Shown here: positions 16,191 to 24,578 of the stretch, one piece after another | Layout of the letters: every line of letters begins with the position of its first letter | Numbering within the stretch: position 1 is the first letter of the stretch | From: AP-15 sp963789025 | Lineage (GTDB): Bacteria > Pseudomonadota > Alphaproteobacteria > ATCC43930 > CGMCC-115725 | Length of the DNA stretch: 64,000 bases | Direction: 5' to 3' | Assembly: GCA_963789025.1 (NCBI GenBank) | Contig: CAWBIT010000010.1 | Location: forward strand, 62,001 to 126,000 | Notes under the pieces: generated by a model | What the model was told of the DNA's origin: nothing | The model's input: the letters and a program-made list of their open reading frames with translations, nothing else | Databases searched by the model: none | Translations under genes and position numbers: made by a program

Positions 16191-16218
16191 GAAATGTTGC
16201 CGCAAAAGGCAAAATTTC
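16191..16218. promoter_or_regulatory. imperfect 28-bp palindrome, operator-like
   Basis: GAAATGTTGCC and GGCAAAATTTC arms around GCAAAA, upstream of the minus-strand gene starting at 16151. It shares TTGCCGCAA with the XRE-linked palindrome at 5333. Confidence 0.5.
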
Positions 16219-16263
16219 GTGCGGTTAAGCACTTCGCGAACGATGCTGTAGAATAAGGGGCTA

Positions 16264-16367
16264 TAGACCCCGTACGGAAGTCCCCCAAGTCCCCATACTC
16301 CCCAAGCCTTTATAAGATAAGCTCAAATTGGGTGGTGAACTCCCCTGCCGAAGTCCCCCAAGTCCCC
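16264..16367. repeat. direct repeat copy 2
   Basis: Begins TAGACCCCGTACGG and follows the copy at 8938 through AAGTCCCCC, CCATACTCCCC and a final CCCCCAAGTCCCC, with scattered differences. The two copies are about 7.3 kb apart in the same orientation. Confidence 0.65.
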
Positions 16368-16759
16368 CTGTGCCAGACAACATAGGTCTTACGAATTCCC
16401 CAGTGTCCCATAGTCGCCCAAGTCCCCGCCGAAAACTGCCCTCAATCGAGCAGGCGGCTTTACGAGAGATCGCCCGAAGACTTCGGAAGCTCGCATGGCA
16501 CTGCCGGCTCCCAAATAGCCTGGCGAGGACTCCTCCACCTTGCCGCAATTACGATTGTAGGGACGATCATATCGACAGCCGGTCGACGCCCAGAGAGGCG
16601 TTTCTGGCTGCCGTCGCTCTCGGCGGCACGTGCTGCTTCATAGGAGGGGACACCGTTCGGGTTTTGGCCTCACCTTCGCCAAAATTTCCTCCAGTATTCC
16701 TCAAATGTGAAGAGGAATTTTACAATATGTTACGTTTATGACATTCGACATTTCAACCG

Positions 16760-16969
16760 ATGAGTGCTACGCTGCCATGCATGAATCAAGATTTCTCGGA
16801 CGGCGGACTGCCTGAAATTCCGCTTCAGATAATTGAAAAATTCATTCTAGAGCTGCCCAATGCGCAGGTCCCAAAGGACGTAGTTGAGCGACTACGTAAG
16901 GTGCTCTCGAAGGATCGAACCCTAAGCGAAGCCGCTATTCGCGCCGCCCTCTTCACATCGGACCAGTGA
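16760..16969 (+). CDS. small protein paired with the SMC-like ATPase
   Basis: 69 residues, or 62 from an internal ATG at 16781. Helical, with a C-terminal RTLSEAAIRAAL motif. The stop is 1 bp before the ATPase start, so they form one unit. No domain is recognised. The strict pairing suggests a regulatory or binding subunit of the ATPase. Confidence 0.6.
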   Translation: MSATLPCMNQDFSDGGLPEIPLQIIEKFILELPNAQVPKDVVERLRKVLSKDRTLSEAAIRAALFTSDQ

Positions 16970-16970
16970 C

Positions 16971-19451
16971 ATGCTTCGCGCCGAAACAATACGAATTGAA
17001 GAATTTCGCGGTATTCGCGACCTCACGCTTGACTTCAAAGGCAAAAACTTCGCGATTTGCGGGCCGAATGGCACGGGCAAGAGCGGCATCGTCGACGCAT
17101 TAGAGTTTGCGCTTACTGGAAACATCTCACGACTTACTGGCAAAGGTATGGGGGGCATGTCGCTCAAGGAGCACGCGCCCCACGTGGATAGCCGCAACCG
17201 CGCCGACAAAGCTCGGGTGACGCTGACTGCCACGATCCCACGGCTGAACAAGAAGGTAACCATCGCTCGTACGGTCAAGGAATTTGACAGGCCGAAAATC
17301 ACACCAAGTGATCCGGATATCATCCAGTTCCTTGAGCAAGTGGCACAGCATCCTGAGTTTGTCTTGTCTCGCCGCGAACTCATTCGGTACGTGATCTCGA
17401 CGCCTGGAGATCGCGCTAAGGAGGTGCAGGTCCTTCTGCAGTTGGACGAAGTTGAACAACTGCGGGCGGCGCTTCAGAAGATCATGAACGCGAGCGCAAA
17501 AGAAATCGCTCCGCTCGAGCGCACCAAAGAACAAGCGAAAGATCATCTCCTTCGCGCATTGGAAGTCTCGCAACTGACGTCGGAGAGCATGATCGTCGCG
17601 GTAAACGCGCGCCGCGCGGTGCTCGACTTGCCACCGATCAGTGCACTCACGTCAACGACATCGCTCCGTGACGGGCTGACCACTGCCACGCAGCCATCCT
17701 CAACCCGGTATATCGCAAAGGCCCAGGCCAACAGTGATATCAACAAGCTCCGATCGGTGCTCACGCGTCTGCGGAGTCCCGAAATCGCATTGGCCTGTAC
17801 TGAAGTCATCGAGAAGTTACGGACCCTTAACTCCGATCCCGTCGTATCCGACAGCGTAACCCGCGAACGGTTCCTTCAGTCGGCCCTAGACCTCCTCGAC
17901 GCCGAGAGCTGCCCCGTATGCGACACAGCCTGGAAGCCTGAGGAGCTCAGAACCATCATCAATGGCAAGCTCCGGCACTTCGAGGACGTGAAGGAAAAGC
18001 GCGCCACCGCGGAGCGGCAGCTCCAGCCGCTGCTTGCGATACTAAGAGAACTACGAGACTTGATAGACGTCATCGAGCGCTACGGGTCGCAAATGAAGAC
18101 GAGACCTGCTGTGCAACACTTGGCCAAGTTCAGGTCGGCCCTTGATGTCCGCCACAACGCTATCCACGCCTTTTTGCCGATTCCCCAATCAATCCGTGCT
18201 CTTGAAAGCTTCACGGAAGTGCCTGCTGATGCGGTGACGGAGATTGACGATATCGAGGCAGTGATATTAGCACTCCCCGAGCCGACGCAACAGGACGCTG
18301 CGCGCGACTACCTTACAATTGGACAAGAACGGCTGGAGACCTACCGGGATCTGGCTCTTCGCACCCAGCAAGCTCAAGAGAAATCAGAATTGAGCCGCCG
18401 CGTCTATGAGACGTATGCCCAGATAAGCACAGGAGCCCTCAGCGACATTTATAAAGAGGTTCAAGACGATTTCAGTAATCTATATCGGTACATCAATCGA
18501 GACGACGAAAGCGCGTTCACGGCGCAGCTTACTCCTTCTATTGGCAAGCTCGGCTTTGATGTGGACTTTTATGGGCGAGGCAAATTTCCGCCTGGAGCAT
18601 ATCACAGCGAGGGGCACCAGGACAGTATGGGCCTTTGCTTGTATCTTGCTCTCATGAGACATTTGCTCGGCAGCACATTCACGTTCGCCGTTCTCGACGA
18701 TGTGCTCATGTCGGTTGACGCGGGTCACCGCCGTGAGGTTTGCAATCTCCTCAAGGAACAGTTTCCAGACACTCAGTTTATCCTCACAACTCACGACCCG
18801 ATATGGCTAGGACATATGCAAGCAGCAGGCCTCGTCACATCAGGTACGAGTGCACACTTCCGTACCTGGGATGTTGACCATGGCCCAACGGAATGGGATG
18901 ACCGGGATATCTGGCAGGGAATAGATGACGCACTGAAATTAAACGATGTCCGCTCGGGGGCAACGCTCTTGCGAAGCTATCTTGAATACAACTCGGCGCA
19001 AATCTGCCATAAGCTTCGAGCACCAGTAGAATTCCGCGGTGATGCGCGCTTTGAACTCGGCGATCTCCTCCCGAGCGCTATGAGTCGATTCCGCACCCTC
19101 CTCAAGGAGGGGAAATCCGTAGCACAAAGCTGGGGCCAGAAGACCCGGTTCGAAGCATTAGCCGCGTTGGAAGAAAAGTTCGCTCAAGCCGTCGAGCGCA
19201 CGGACGCGGAGCGATGGCAAGTAAATCCAGCCATTCACTACAACGAATGGGCAAACTTCCAAAAAGCGGACTTCGTGCCGGTCGTAGCCGCATACCGTGA
19301 ACTCATGCAGTATTTCGTATGCAATGAGGAGATGTGTAATGGGTTGCTATACGTGGTCCCGGAGCGTGGGTCACGTGAAAGCGTTAAATGTCCTTGCGGC
19401 GCAACTGTCATCAACCTCAAGCGCAAACCAGCACACCTTGCGGCGGCGTGA
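16971..19451 (+). CDS. RecF/SMC-like ATPase with zinc hook and C-terminal zinc ribbon
   Basis: 826 residues. Walker A GPNGTGKS (about residue 32) sits in an N-terminal ABC half with the RecF-like start IRIEEFRGIRDL. Coiled-coil segments surround a hook-like CPVC (about 316). The C-terminal ABC half follows, with a signature region EGHQDSMGLCLYLAL, Walker B FAVLDDVLMSVD and the switch LTTHD (about 530-610). An extra ~200-residue domain ends in a four-Cys zinc ribbon (CNEEMC, KCPCG). I see no TOPRIM or nuclease domain. Its place at the edge of a defence cluster, with a one-gene partner, suggests an antiphage or DNA-processing ATPase. I cannot match it to a named system. Confidence 0.8.
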   Translation: MLRAETIRIEEFRGIRDLTLDFKGKNFAICGPNGTGKSGIVDALEFALTGNISRLTGKGMGGMSLKEHAPHVDSRNRADKARVTLTATIPRLNKKVTIARTVKEFDRPKITPSDPDIIQFLEQVAQHPEFVLSRRELIRYVISTPGDRAKEVQVLLQLDEVEQLRAALQKIMNASAKEIAPLERTKEQAKDHLLRALEVSQLTSESMIVAVNARRAVLDLPPISALTSTTSLRDGLTTATQPSSTRYIAKAQANSDINKLRSVLTRLRSPEIALACTEVIEKLRTLNSDPVVSDSVTRERFLQSALDLLDAESCPVCDTAWKPEELRTIINGKLRHFEDVKEKRATAERQLQPLLAILRELRDLIDVIERYGSQMKTRPAVQHLAKFRSALDVRHNAIHAFLPIPQSIRALESFTEVPADAVTEIDDIEAVILALPEPTQQDAARDYLTIGQERLETYRDLALRTQQAQEKSELSRRVYETYAQISTGALSDIYKEVQDDFSNLYRYINRDDESAFTAQLTPSIGKLGFDVDFYGRGKFPPGAYHSEGHQDSMGLCLYLALMRHLLGSTFTFAVLDDVLMSVDAGHRREVCNLLKEQFPDTQFILTTHDPIWLGHMQAAGLVTSGTSAHFRTWDVDHGPTEWDDRDIWQGIDDALKLNDVRSGATLLRSYLEYNSAQICHKLRAPVEFRGDARFELGDLLPSAMSRFRTLLKEGKSVAQSWGQKTRFEALAALEEKFAQAVERTDAERWQVNPAIHYNEWANFQKADFVPVVAAYRELMQYFVCNEEMCNGLLYVVPERGSRESVKCPCGATVINLKRKPAHLAAA

Positions 19452-19602
19452 CTAACCACTCACCCTCTTTTCCACATTCTGCTGAATCACCGTGTACGCC
19501 ATTATGTCGAAGATGGCGCCCTGCTCCGTATACCTTGGATCGATTAGCTCCTCGTAGCGCTCTCGCTCGTAGTAAGCAGACTGGATCTGCTTGTTGACCT
19601 GG
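19452..19602 (-). pseudogene. orphan C-terminal tail of an unidentified protein
   Basis: After the truncated TIR frame, another minus frame is open to a TAG at 19452-19454 and reads like the end of a real protein (SAYYERERYEELIDPRY, then GAIFDIMAYTVIQQNVEKRV). It has no start of its own. A deletion probably fused the front of the TIR gene to the tail of another gene. Confidence 0.4.
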
Positions 19603-20026
19603 CCCAGTAACGAGCGCGTTTTCGGAATATCTCATCGAACGTGTCGACGAGATTTTTACCCCAAAGATACTCGGGATAAATCTCGTCATAGAAAACAGAG
19701 CGGCCAGCGGCTTTTAGGAGGTTTGCGAGCTCTACGGCTTGTGGCCGTTCTGTGCCGGCAAACGGGATCGCCACATCGAAGTAGGGAGGCGCCAAATTTT
19801 TCTTGGCATCGCCGCTAATCGGTCGGGTGATGCGTTTTTCGATGTCCGTATCCATGCGCTGCTGTACACTGGGAAAGAACAAGAACCCGAAGCCGAATTT
19901 TTCCACCTCACTGTGTGCTGTAAGAAGCTTTCGAATTCCAGGTGAGAAGCGCGAAGCGTGAGCGTCAAACCAGCGGTGAGCAACGTCTGCATTGCTGTCG
20001 AAAAACTCATCAACCACGCGTGACAA
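19544..20026 (-). pseudogene. TIR-domain protein, truncated
   Basis: The N-terminal ~75 residues are helical. A TIR domain then begins at YFDVAIPFAGTERPQ and runs through the catalytic-region motif VFYDEIYPEYLWGKNL to IFRKRARY. Bacterial TIR proteins of this type normally continue for about 60-80 residues, but here the frame turns into Ser/Arg-rich sequence after RARY and ends. The gene start (TTG) overlaps the stop of the 229-aa gene, so they formed a coupled pair. TIR domains act as NAD-cleaving effectors in several defence systems. This copy lacks the end of the fold and is probably dead. Confidence 0.65.
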
Positions 20027-20699
20027 AAGCTATTGAGCGCCAATGACACTGCTCAAAATCGAACTCGGGGCATTCGTTAAAGCGGTTGAGTTTGAAGTAG
20101 CGAAAGACACCTTCGAGCTCGGAGGAAAGGGGGGCGCGCTTGGGGCGATAGTGAATTACCCATCCCCTCTGATTTCCTAATTCCAGCCATGATAATTTGT
20201 ACGAAAACGTGTCATCTTCGCTTTGCTTCATCGATTGAACCGACATCGCAGTGTGCCCGTCGCCGAGCACACCGAAGTCACGTCTAACCCGCCTTGACTC
20301 TCTGCCGGTGAAGTAACCCCAGCCTTCCGGCTGATCGAGGAAGAGCCCGCATGCTTCTAGGTCGTTTTGAGCTTCAGCGAGCATCGCATAGGCGGTATCG
20401 AAGCTCTTTGGGAACTCTCCAATATCGAAACCATCATTCACCCATCGGACGTAGCACTGTTGACCTACGAAAAATGAGCAGCCGCTCCGCTGGAACCCGA
20501 GATAACCGAGGAAGTCAGTGAGCTGAAATCCGGATGTGGACCACGTATTTGGGTTCGCGTGCAGGCTGTAGCCGATCTGGTCCTTACCCCATTGTAATTT
20601 CGCCAATACGAACTCGACGCCTCCCGAGCGCGCATTCGCTATTGTGGAGCTTCTCAGCGATTGATGAGGATCTCTGCTTTGCATGACATCTATTCTCAA
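20010..20699 (-). CDS. hypothetical protein upstream of the TIR gene
   Basis: 229 residues, soluble, rich in Trp, Phe and Gly. The N-terminal half reads like a small alpha/beta or jelly-roll domain (FVLAKLQWGKDQIGYSL...). No family is recognised. Its end overlaps the TIR start by 17 bp, so the two were co-expressed and it may be the sensor or partner of the TIR effector. It lies 126 bp downstream of capV on the same strand. Confidence 0.6.
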   Translation of the reverse strand: MRIDVMQSRDPHQSLRSSTIANARSGGVEFVLAKLQWGKDQIGYSLHANPNTWSTSGFQLTDFLGYLGFQRSGCSFFVGQQCYVRWVNDGFDIGEFPKSFDTAYAMLAEAQNDLEACGLFLDQPEGWGYFTGRESRRVRRDFGVLGDGHTAMSVQSMKQSEDDTFSYKLSWLELGNQRGWVIHYRPKRAPLSSELEGVFRYFKLNRFNECPEFDFEQCHWRSIAFVTRG

Positions 20700-20825
20700 A
20701 CTAGTCGGCGAATCAGAAACGGCCAGCTACGGCTAGCTATCACCGCCTCTTGCTTGCTCTGTCCGTTACGTTTGTCCATATTACCATGGCGCAGCTTTGG
20801 TTTAAGAGGCTGCCGCCCCAACTCC

Positions 20826-21761
20826 CTACCGATGGCACGGCTCAAATGCTTCGCGCTTCTCACCGAGAAACACAGGGCGGAAGGTGGGCAGAAAGTCTCG
20901 CGCCGCGGTATGGCCCACGCCGATGAGATGCTGCAGCTTGCCTGCATTATCGAGCGAGAATGTGCCAGGAGCTACTACCGGATCGATGCGGAACAACCGT
21001 TGTTCCGTCTCCGCGTGTCCCAGCAGGATTTTCGCTGTCCCGAGTGCGGCCGATGATTGTCCCTCGGAGAACAGGGAAATAAGGCCTTTGTTCATAGTCG
21101 CCCAACCGGCGGCACCAGGGACATCGAGCGGCACGCTTGAACAACCGACGCTTAGCATCCTGATCTCGTCAGGTTGCCACCCAAGCACGCCGATCGCTTC
21201 CACCGCGGCGAGACCTGCCGGATTGTTCGCCCACACACCGCCATCAACTAGGTAGCTCCCGGCCTCGATCTGGTGCGCCGGGAAATAGGTCGGCGCCGCG
21301 GCGGTTGCCAATGCGACATCGACAGCGCGCTCCCGAAAATCAATTTCAAGCCGAGGATGATGCGACGTCTTAAAAATGTGAACGTGTCCTAGCGTCGAAT
21401 CGAAGGCTGGGATAAGCAGCCTCGTTGCGCTCTCCCCTAACCGGCGCTCACCCAGGATTTTCTGAAGCGCTTCACGCAGCGCGGTGGGCTCGTATTTTGC
21501 CTTGGTAACGTGTCGCACGCTGGCAAAGAGCCCAAAGGTGCTGAAGATGCTCGGCCCTTCATTCGCATAGAATGCTTTAACCTCAGCTGCACTGAAACCA
21601 AGCCCCAATCCCAATGCGATAATGCCGCCGGTCGACGTGCCGGCGATAAGATCGAAATGGTCGATTACGCGCTCGCCAGTCGCTTCCTCGATCGTGGCGA
21701 GAAAGGACGCTGGCAGGGCGCCTTTTATACCGCCCCCATCTATGCAGAGAATCCGCTTCAT
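20826..21761 (-). CDS. capV: CBASS patatin-like phospholipase effector CapV
   Basis: 311 residues. The patatin signature is complete: oxyanion loop DGGGIKG near the N-terminus, nucleophile elbow GTSTGG (about 45) and catalytic Asp in DGGVWANNP (about 175). CapV is the membrane-degrading effector of type I CBASS, activated by a cyclic dinucleotide. The ATG at 21761 overlaps the stop of the CD-NTase as ATGA, which fixes the start and shows coupling. The effector is intact although its synthase gene is split by an insertion upstream. Confidence 0.9.
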   Translation of the reverse strand: MKRILCIDGGGIKGALPASFLATIEEATGERVIDHFDLIAGTSTGGIIALGLGLGFSAAEVKAFYANEGPSIFSTFGLFASVRHVTKAKYEPTALREALQKILGERRLGESATRLLIPAFDSTLGHVHIFKTSHHPRLEIDFRERAVDVALATAAAPTYFPAHQIEAGSYLVDGGVWANNPAGLAAVEAIGVLGWQPDEIRMLSVGCSSVPLDVPGAAGWATMNKGLISLFSEGQSSAALGTAKILLGHAETEQRLFRIDPVVAPGTFSLDNAGKLQHLIGVGHTAARDFLPTFRPVFLGEKREAFEPCHR

Positions 21762-21919
21762 ACGCCTACAGACCACGGGAAATAGTCATCGCCCAGCAGG
21801 TGCTTCCACCACTGGATTGCTTCTTGGCGATCGACCTTCGATGCCGCAGTTTGAGCCAATATCGCCCAATTTGTCAGAGCCCCGTGGAGCAATTGCCAGG
21901 ACGCCAATGTCCATTCAAT
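21758..21919 (-). pseudogene. C-terminal fragment of the CD-NTase
   Basis: In the frame ending at the ATGA overlap with capV, the residues after EWT (LASWQLLHGALTNWA to KHLLGDDYFP) form the last two helices typical of CD-NTases, with the usual A..WW+.LLGD..FP ending. The frame enters the inverted end of the 594-bp element at 21917. Joined to the front part at the 8-bp duplication it restores a 316-residue enzyme in frame. Confidence 0.8.
21909..21916 (+). repeat. target-site duplication, left copy (GTCCATTC)
   Basis: Identical to 22511-22518 on the other side of the 594-bp element; inside the CD-NTase gene it encodes Glu-Trp-Thr. Confidence 0.85.
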
Positions 21920-22510
21920 GCTTATCCGGTTGCCACCCAAGCGCACCACATTTAGACTTGGTTTTCGGTTCGTCACCGACGCATAATCCGCTCTGGCGCG
22001 GCTAGGTTGGCCGCCGAAAGCCTGGAGACCTTGCCTGGGTTGCCGCGCCCCAATTTGAGCAAGGGTACCGCGCAAGGAGGTGCTCAATGGCGGACCAGCA
22101 GGCCCATGAAATGCTGGCGAAAATTAGCGCCGACATCAACGGTCTTTCACTTGTCGTGGGCGAGCTTATAGCAGAACAATGCCGAAAGGGCTTCTTGCGG
22201 ATCATTCCGCGGAGAAAGCCGTCAGTCAAACTGGAGTCGATTGCCGCTAACATCAATCGCTTTTTGGATGACTTACCGTTTACGCCTGATTGGCAGAGAG
22301 AGCAGATGAAGGCGTGGACACGTGACCGGGTAGAGATTGTGATATCAAGGGCTCGGAACAGTCTAGCTGGCCCCTGAGCGCCGCCTCAAATTCACGCGTC
22401 CATGCGCGAATTACCTCTATCGACCACGATCCGTTCGCGTTCGGGCGTTCACTACCCTTCATGGCTTGCTCCTAAATATAGTGCGCTTGGGTGGCAACCG
22501 GATAAGCATG
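21917..22510. mobile_element. 594-bp non-autonomous element with terminal inverted repeats
   Basis: The ends are exact inverse complements over 29 bp (ATGCTTATCCGGTTGCCACC..., 21918-21946 and 22481-22509), and the similarity extends about 9 bp inward imperfectly (CTAAAT). The element is flanked by the 8-bp direct repeat GTCCATTC. It carries no transposase, only a 96-codon gene. The ends differ from those of the IS1595-family element at 26237, so the mobilising enzyme is unknown. Insertion split the CD-NTase gene after codon 266. Confidence 0.85.
22087..22377 (+). CDS. passenger protein inside the 594-bp element
   Basis: 96 residues with a perfect ribosome site (AAGGAGG, 7 nt before ATG). Two or three amphipathic helices, basic in the middle (RKGFLRIIPRRKPS), no Cys, no signal peptide. 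It runs opposite to the CBASS operon. No family recognised. The strong translation signal in so small an element suggests it matters to the element, for example as a regulator. Confidence 0.7.
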   Translation: MADQQAHEMLAKISADINGLSLVVGELIAEQCRKGFLRIIPRRKPSVKLESIAANINRFLDDLPFTPDWQREQMKAWTRDRVEIVISRARNSLAGP

Positions 22511-23310
22511 GTCCATTCGTCGCCCGTGAAAATATCGCGGTCGCCACACGGTGTCATAATCCGTTGCTGATAGCACCCTTCGGCGGTGACGCCCGCGATA
22601 AATGACAGTATACGCGGGATATACTCGGCCGGGCCTCCGAGGAATTGATTATCGTCGATGCGGTAAAGCAGGCTTTCTATGTGGAATGATACGGCGTCGA
22701 GCCCACCCATTGTCCGCAGGTGCTTCATCACTTTGATCGTGGGGATGAAGTTCCCGGCGGTAGTGAGGTTCTTTGCCGAAAGCTGGCTACGGTGTGTTGT
22801 CGCGTAGCCGAGCTCCCATTGATGGCGCTCAGGGCGCCAGAGGTAAAACGGCTCACGATCGGTCACGATGTTGCCGGAGTTCCTCACTACCGGCAAGATC
22901 TCCACTTTGATCCCGAGATCGAGCTTCACGCACATACTATCCGAATTGACCGGCATTAGCTTGTCGCGGTATCGTCGATCGCTGTGCAGCGCTGAGATGA
23001 CCGAACTGAAAATGCGGTGGCGATCCCATGATGTCCCGGGCGCGCTGACCGATCCTGGCACCGGTGGGTAGTGCAACCCTTGGCAGAAAAGCACGATATC
23101 CACATCGTTGATGTCGTGGATCGCGGTTTTCCAGCCGTACGACCCTTGCAGGTAACATTGCGCACCGAGCGGTGAACTCAGTGTTGGATCACCTTCGAGA
23201 ACACGTTTTATCGAATTGTATTCGCTAGCGGCTTGCGTGGTGACGCTCGGCGAAGGATTGATCCGTTTGAAAAAATATCGAAAGTTGTCTGTGAGTGCGT
23301 GCTGAGCCAT
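22459..23310 (-). CDS. CBASS CD-NTase, N-terminal 267 residues, interrupted by an insertion
   Basis: The nucleotidyltransferase motif GSYGWKTAIHDINDVDI gives the GS signature and two metal-binding Asp (about 53-72); the third carboxylate lies in CVKLDLGIKVEILP. The helical OAS-like domain follows (SFHIESLLYRI, then a GDRDIF loop typical of the family). The native sequence stops at GDEWT; the last 16 codons come from the element at 21917-22510. The intact enzyme would make a cyclic nucleotide that activates CapV. Without its last two helices the protein may not fold. Which nucleotide it makes cannot be read here. Confidence 0.85.
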   Translation of the reverse strand: MAQHALTDNFRYFFKRINPSPSVTTQAASEYNSIKRVLEGDPTLSSPLGAQCYLQGSYGWKTAIHDINDVDIVLFCQGLHYPPVPGSVSAPGTSWDRHRIFSSVISALHSDRRYRDKLMPVNSDSMCVKLDLGIKVEILPVVRNSGNIVTDREPFYLWRPERHQWELGYATTHRSQLSAKNLTTAGNFIPTIKVMKHLRTMGGLDAVSFHIESLLYRIDDNQFLGGPAEYIPRILSFIAGVTAEGCYQQRIMTPCGDRDIFTGDEWTMLIRLPPKRTIFRSKP

Positions 23311-23396
23311 GGCGAAAGCTTTTTATCGGAATGCGCATTATACCATCAGTTGACCTTCGCCTGCACGTAAGCCGTCCATCCTCGCTAAGAACGTTC

Positions 23397-24578
23397 TCAA
23401 AGCTCTCCGTTGAATGCACGGTGGAGCATCGACTGGTAGAGATCCTCGCCTCGTCGACGGCTATCAGCTTGCTTGGCTTCGAGCTCCCGGATTTCTCTCA
23501 CCCACTTGGCGAACTCCTTTTGGGCCGTCAAGGGCGGAAGTGGGACTACAATGTTCCCAAACTCCTTAGAGTTAATGTTGAACTGCACCGCGGATTGCCG
23601 AGTATTATTGAGGAACAGCTGCCGCCCCCCGGCGCTCTCCAGGAGCGCCTTGAGCCATTCGGGTTTTGAACGTTGCTGGTTGAGGCGAACTCGCATCAGA
23701 TGTGAGTCGAAGGCCCACTTTTCGTTCCTGGGATCAACTATTACGCACTTTCCTAAATGGTCTTTGGAGCCGATCGCGCGGGCCAATATGAGGTCACCAT
23801 CTTTCAGCGTGTGTCGCTCCAACATGTCAGCCGGAAGATCCACATATTTACGATCTGACAAATCAAGTGTGGATTCTTGAATGTTTGCTACTCGTAATGA
23901 TAGCCATTTCCCTTGGTCGGCGCGTGCCGGGATCATTGTGCCGTAATTCGGAGATATTTCTAGAAGTTCGCCTAGCCTGGTTACAGACAATCCCCGAGGG
24001 TTTTTTTGTGGATCTCCGAACATCTCGCTAAAGAGGGCGGGAATGAGGGCGCTGGTGCGATGGTCGGCTTGGGTGCGCAGTTTCCCCAACTCGTCCGCTT
24101 CGTCCAGGATTTTTACTATTCGCTCTTGTTCAGCCACAGGAGGAACGGGAACCGGAAGATTGCTTACCTTTTCCTTGTTGAGTACTTTGCCAAGAACCGC
24201 CATATCCGCAGTCCCCTCCCGTGATTCGGCTTCAAGCGCGTAACGGAGGAAATCGCGGGACAACTGTTTTGGTTTGCGGATCGGCAGCGCAGCGATCGCT
24301 TCATTTGTATAGAGAGGACACCCGGCTACGGCCATTTTGCCAATACTCAGCTTAAAGCTGAATAGAAGTGTTCCAGGAGGAACCGGCTCCGGCATACATT
24401 CTCTCACAGCAGCGTTAGAAATCATCTCCTTCGAAGAGGTAATTACACCACCATTCAATTCTCGAATTGTAACCCAGATCGCATCACCGCCCCAAAAGCG
24501 CGATTGATCGCGTCGCGGTGTTCTTCCAATCCGTACATCGCAGAGCTCGCCCAATGGCTTTATCGGCCAGCTGGTCAT
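23397..24578 (-). CDS. hsdS: type I restriction enzyme specificity subunit
   Basis: 393 residues with two target recognition domains (about 1-150 and 195-350), each followed by a conserved helix. The first repeat has PLGELCDVRIGRTP and LPVPVPPVAEQERIVKILDE; the second has RLGELLEISPNYGT and IVVPLPPLTAQKEFAKWVRE. It sets the DNA sequence recognised by the HsdM/HsdR complex. The ATG overlaps the hsdM stop (ATGA). The CD-NTase gene starts 87 bp downstream on the same strand. Confidence 0.93.
   Translation of the reverse strand: MTSWPIKPLGELCDVRIGRTPRRDQSRFWGGDAIWVTIRELNGGVITSSKEMISNAAVRECMPEPVPPGTLLFSFKLSIGKMAVAGCPLYTNEAIAALPIRKPKQLSRDFLRYALEAESREGTADMAVLGKVLNKEKVSNLPVPVPPVAEQERIVKILDEADELGKLRTQADHRTSALIPALFSEMFGDPQKNPRGLSVTRLGELLEISPNYGTMIPARADQGKWLSLRVANIQESTLDLSDRKYVDLPADMLERHTLKDGDLILARAIGSKDHLGKCVIVDPRNEKWAFDSHLMRVRLNQQRSKPEWLKALLESAGGRQLFLNNTRQSAVQFNINSKEFGNIVVPLPPLTAQKEFAKWVREIRELEAKQADSRRRGEDLYQSMLHRAFNGEL

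Larger units (their letters stand above)
16152..16759. other. gene-free interval with repeats
   Basis: No supported coding frame. It holds the operator-like site, the second ~105-bp repeat, a further AGTCCCC-rich tract to 16430, and low-complexity DNA up to the ATPase operon. Confidence 0.4.

Noticed and set aside
8938..16430. CRISPR array in the AGTCCCC-rich repeats
   Set aside because: The iterations are irregular in length and spacing and have no unique spacers; no cas genes are present.
21917..22510. Phase-variable inversion switching the CD-NTase C-terminus
   Set aside because: The inverted 29-bp repeats first suggested an invertible segment giving two alternative tails. The 8-bp direct duplication outside the repeats and the exact restoration of the CD-NTase frame on removal show an insertion instead.
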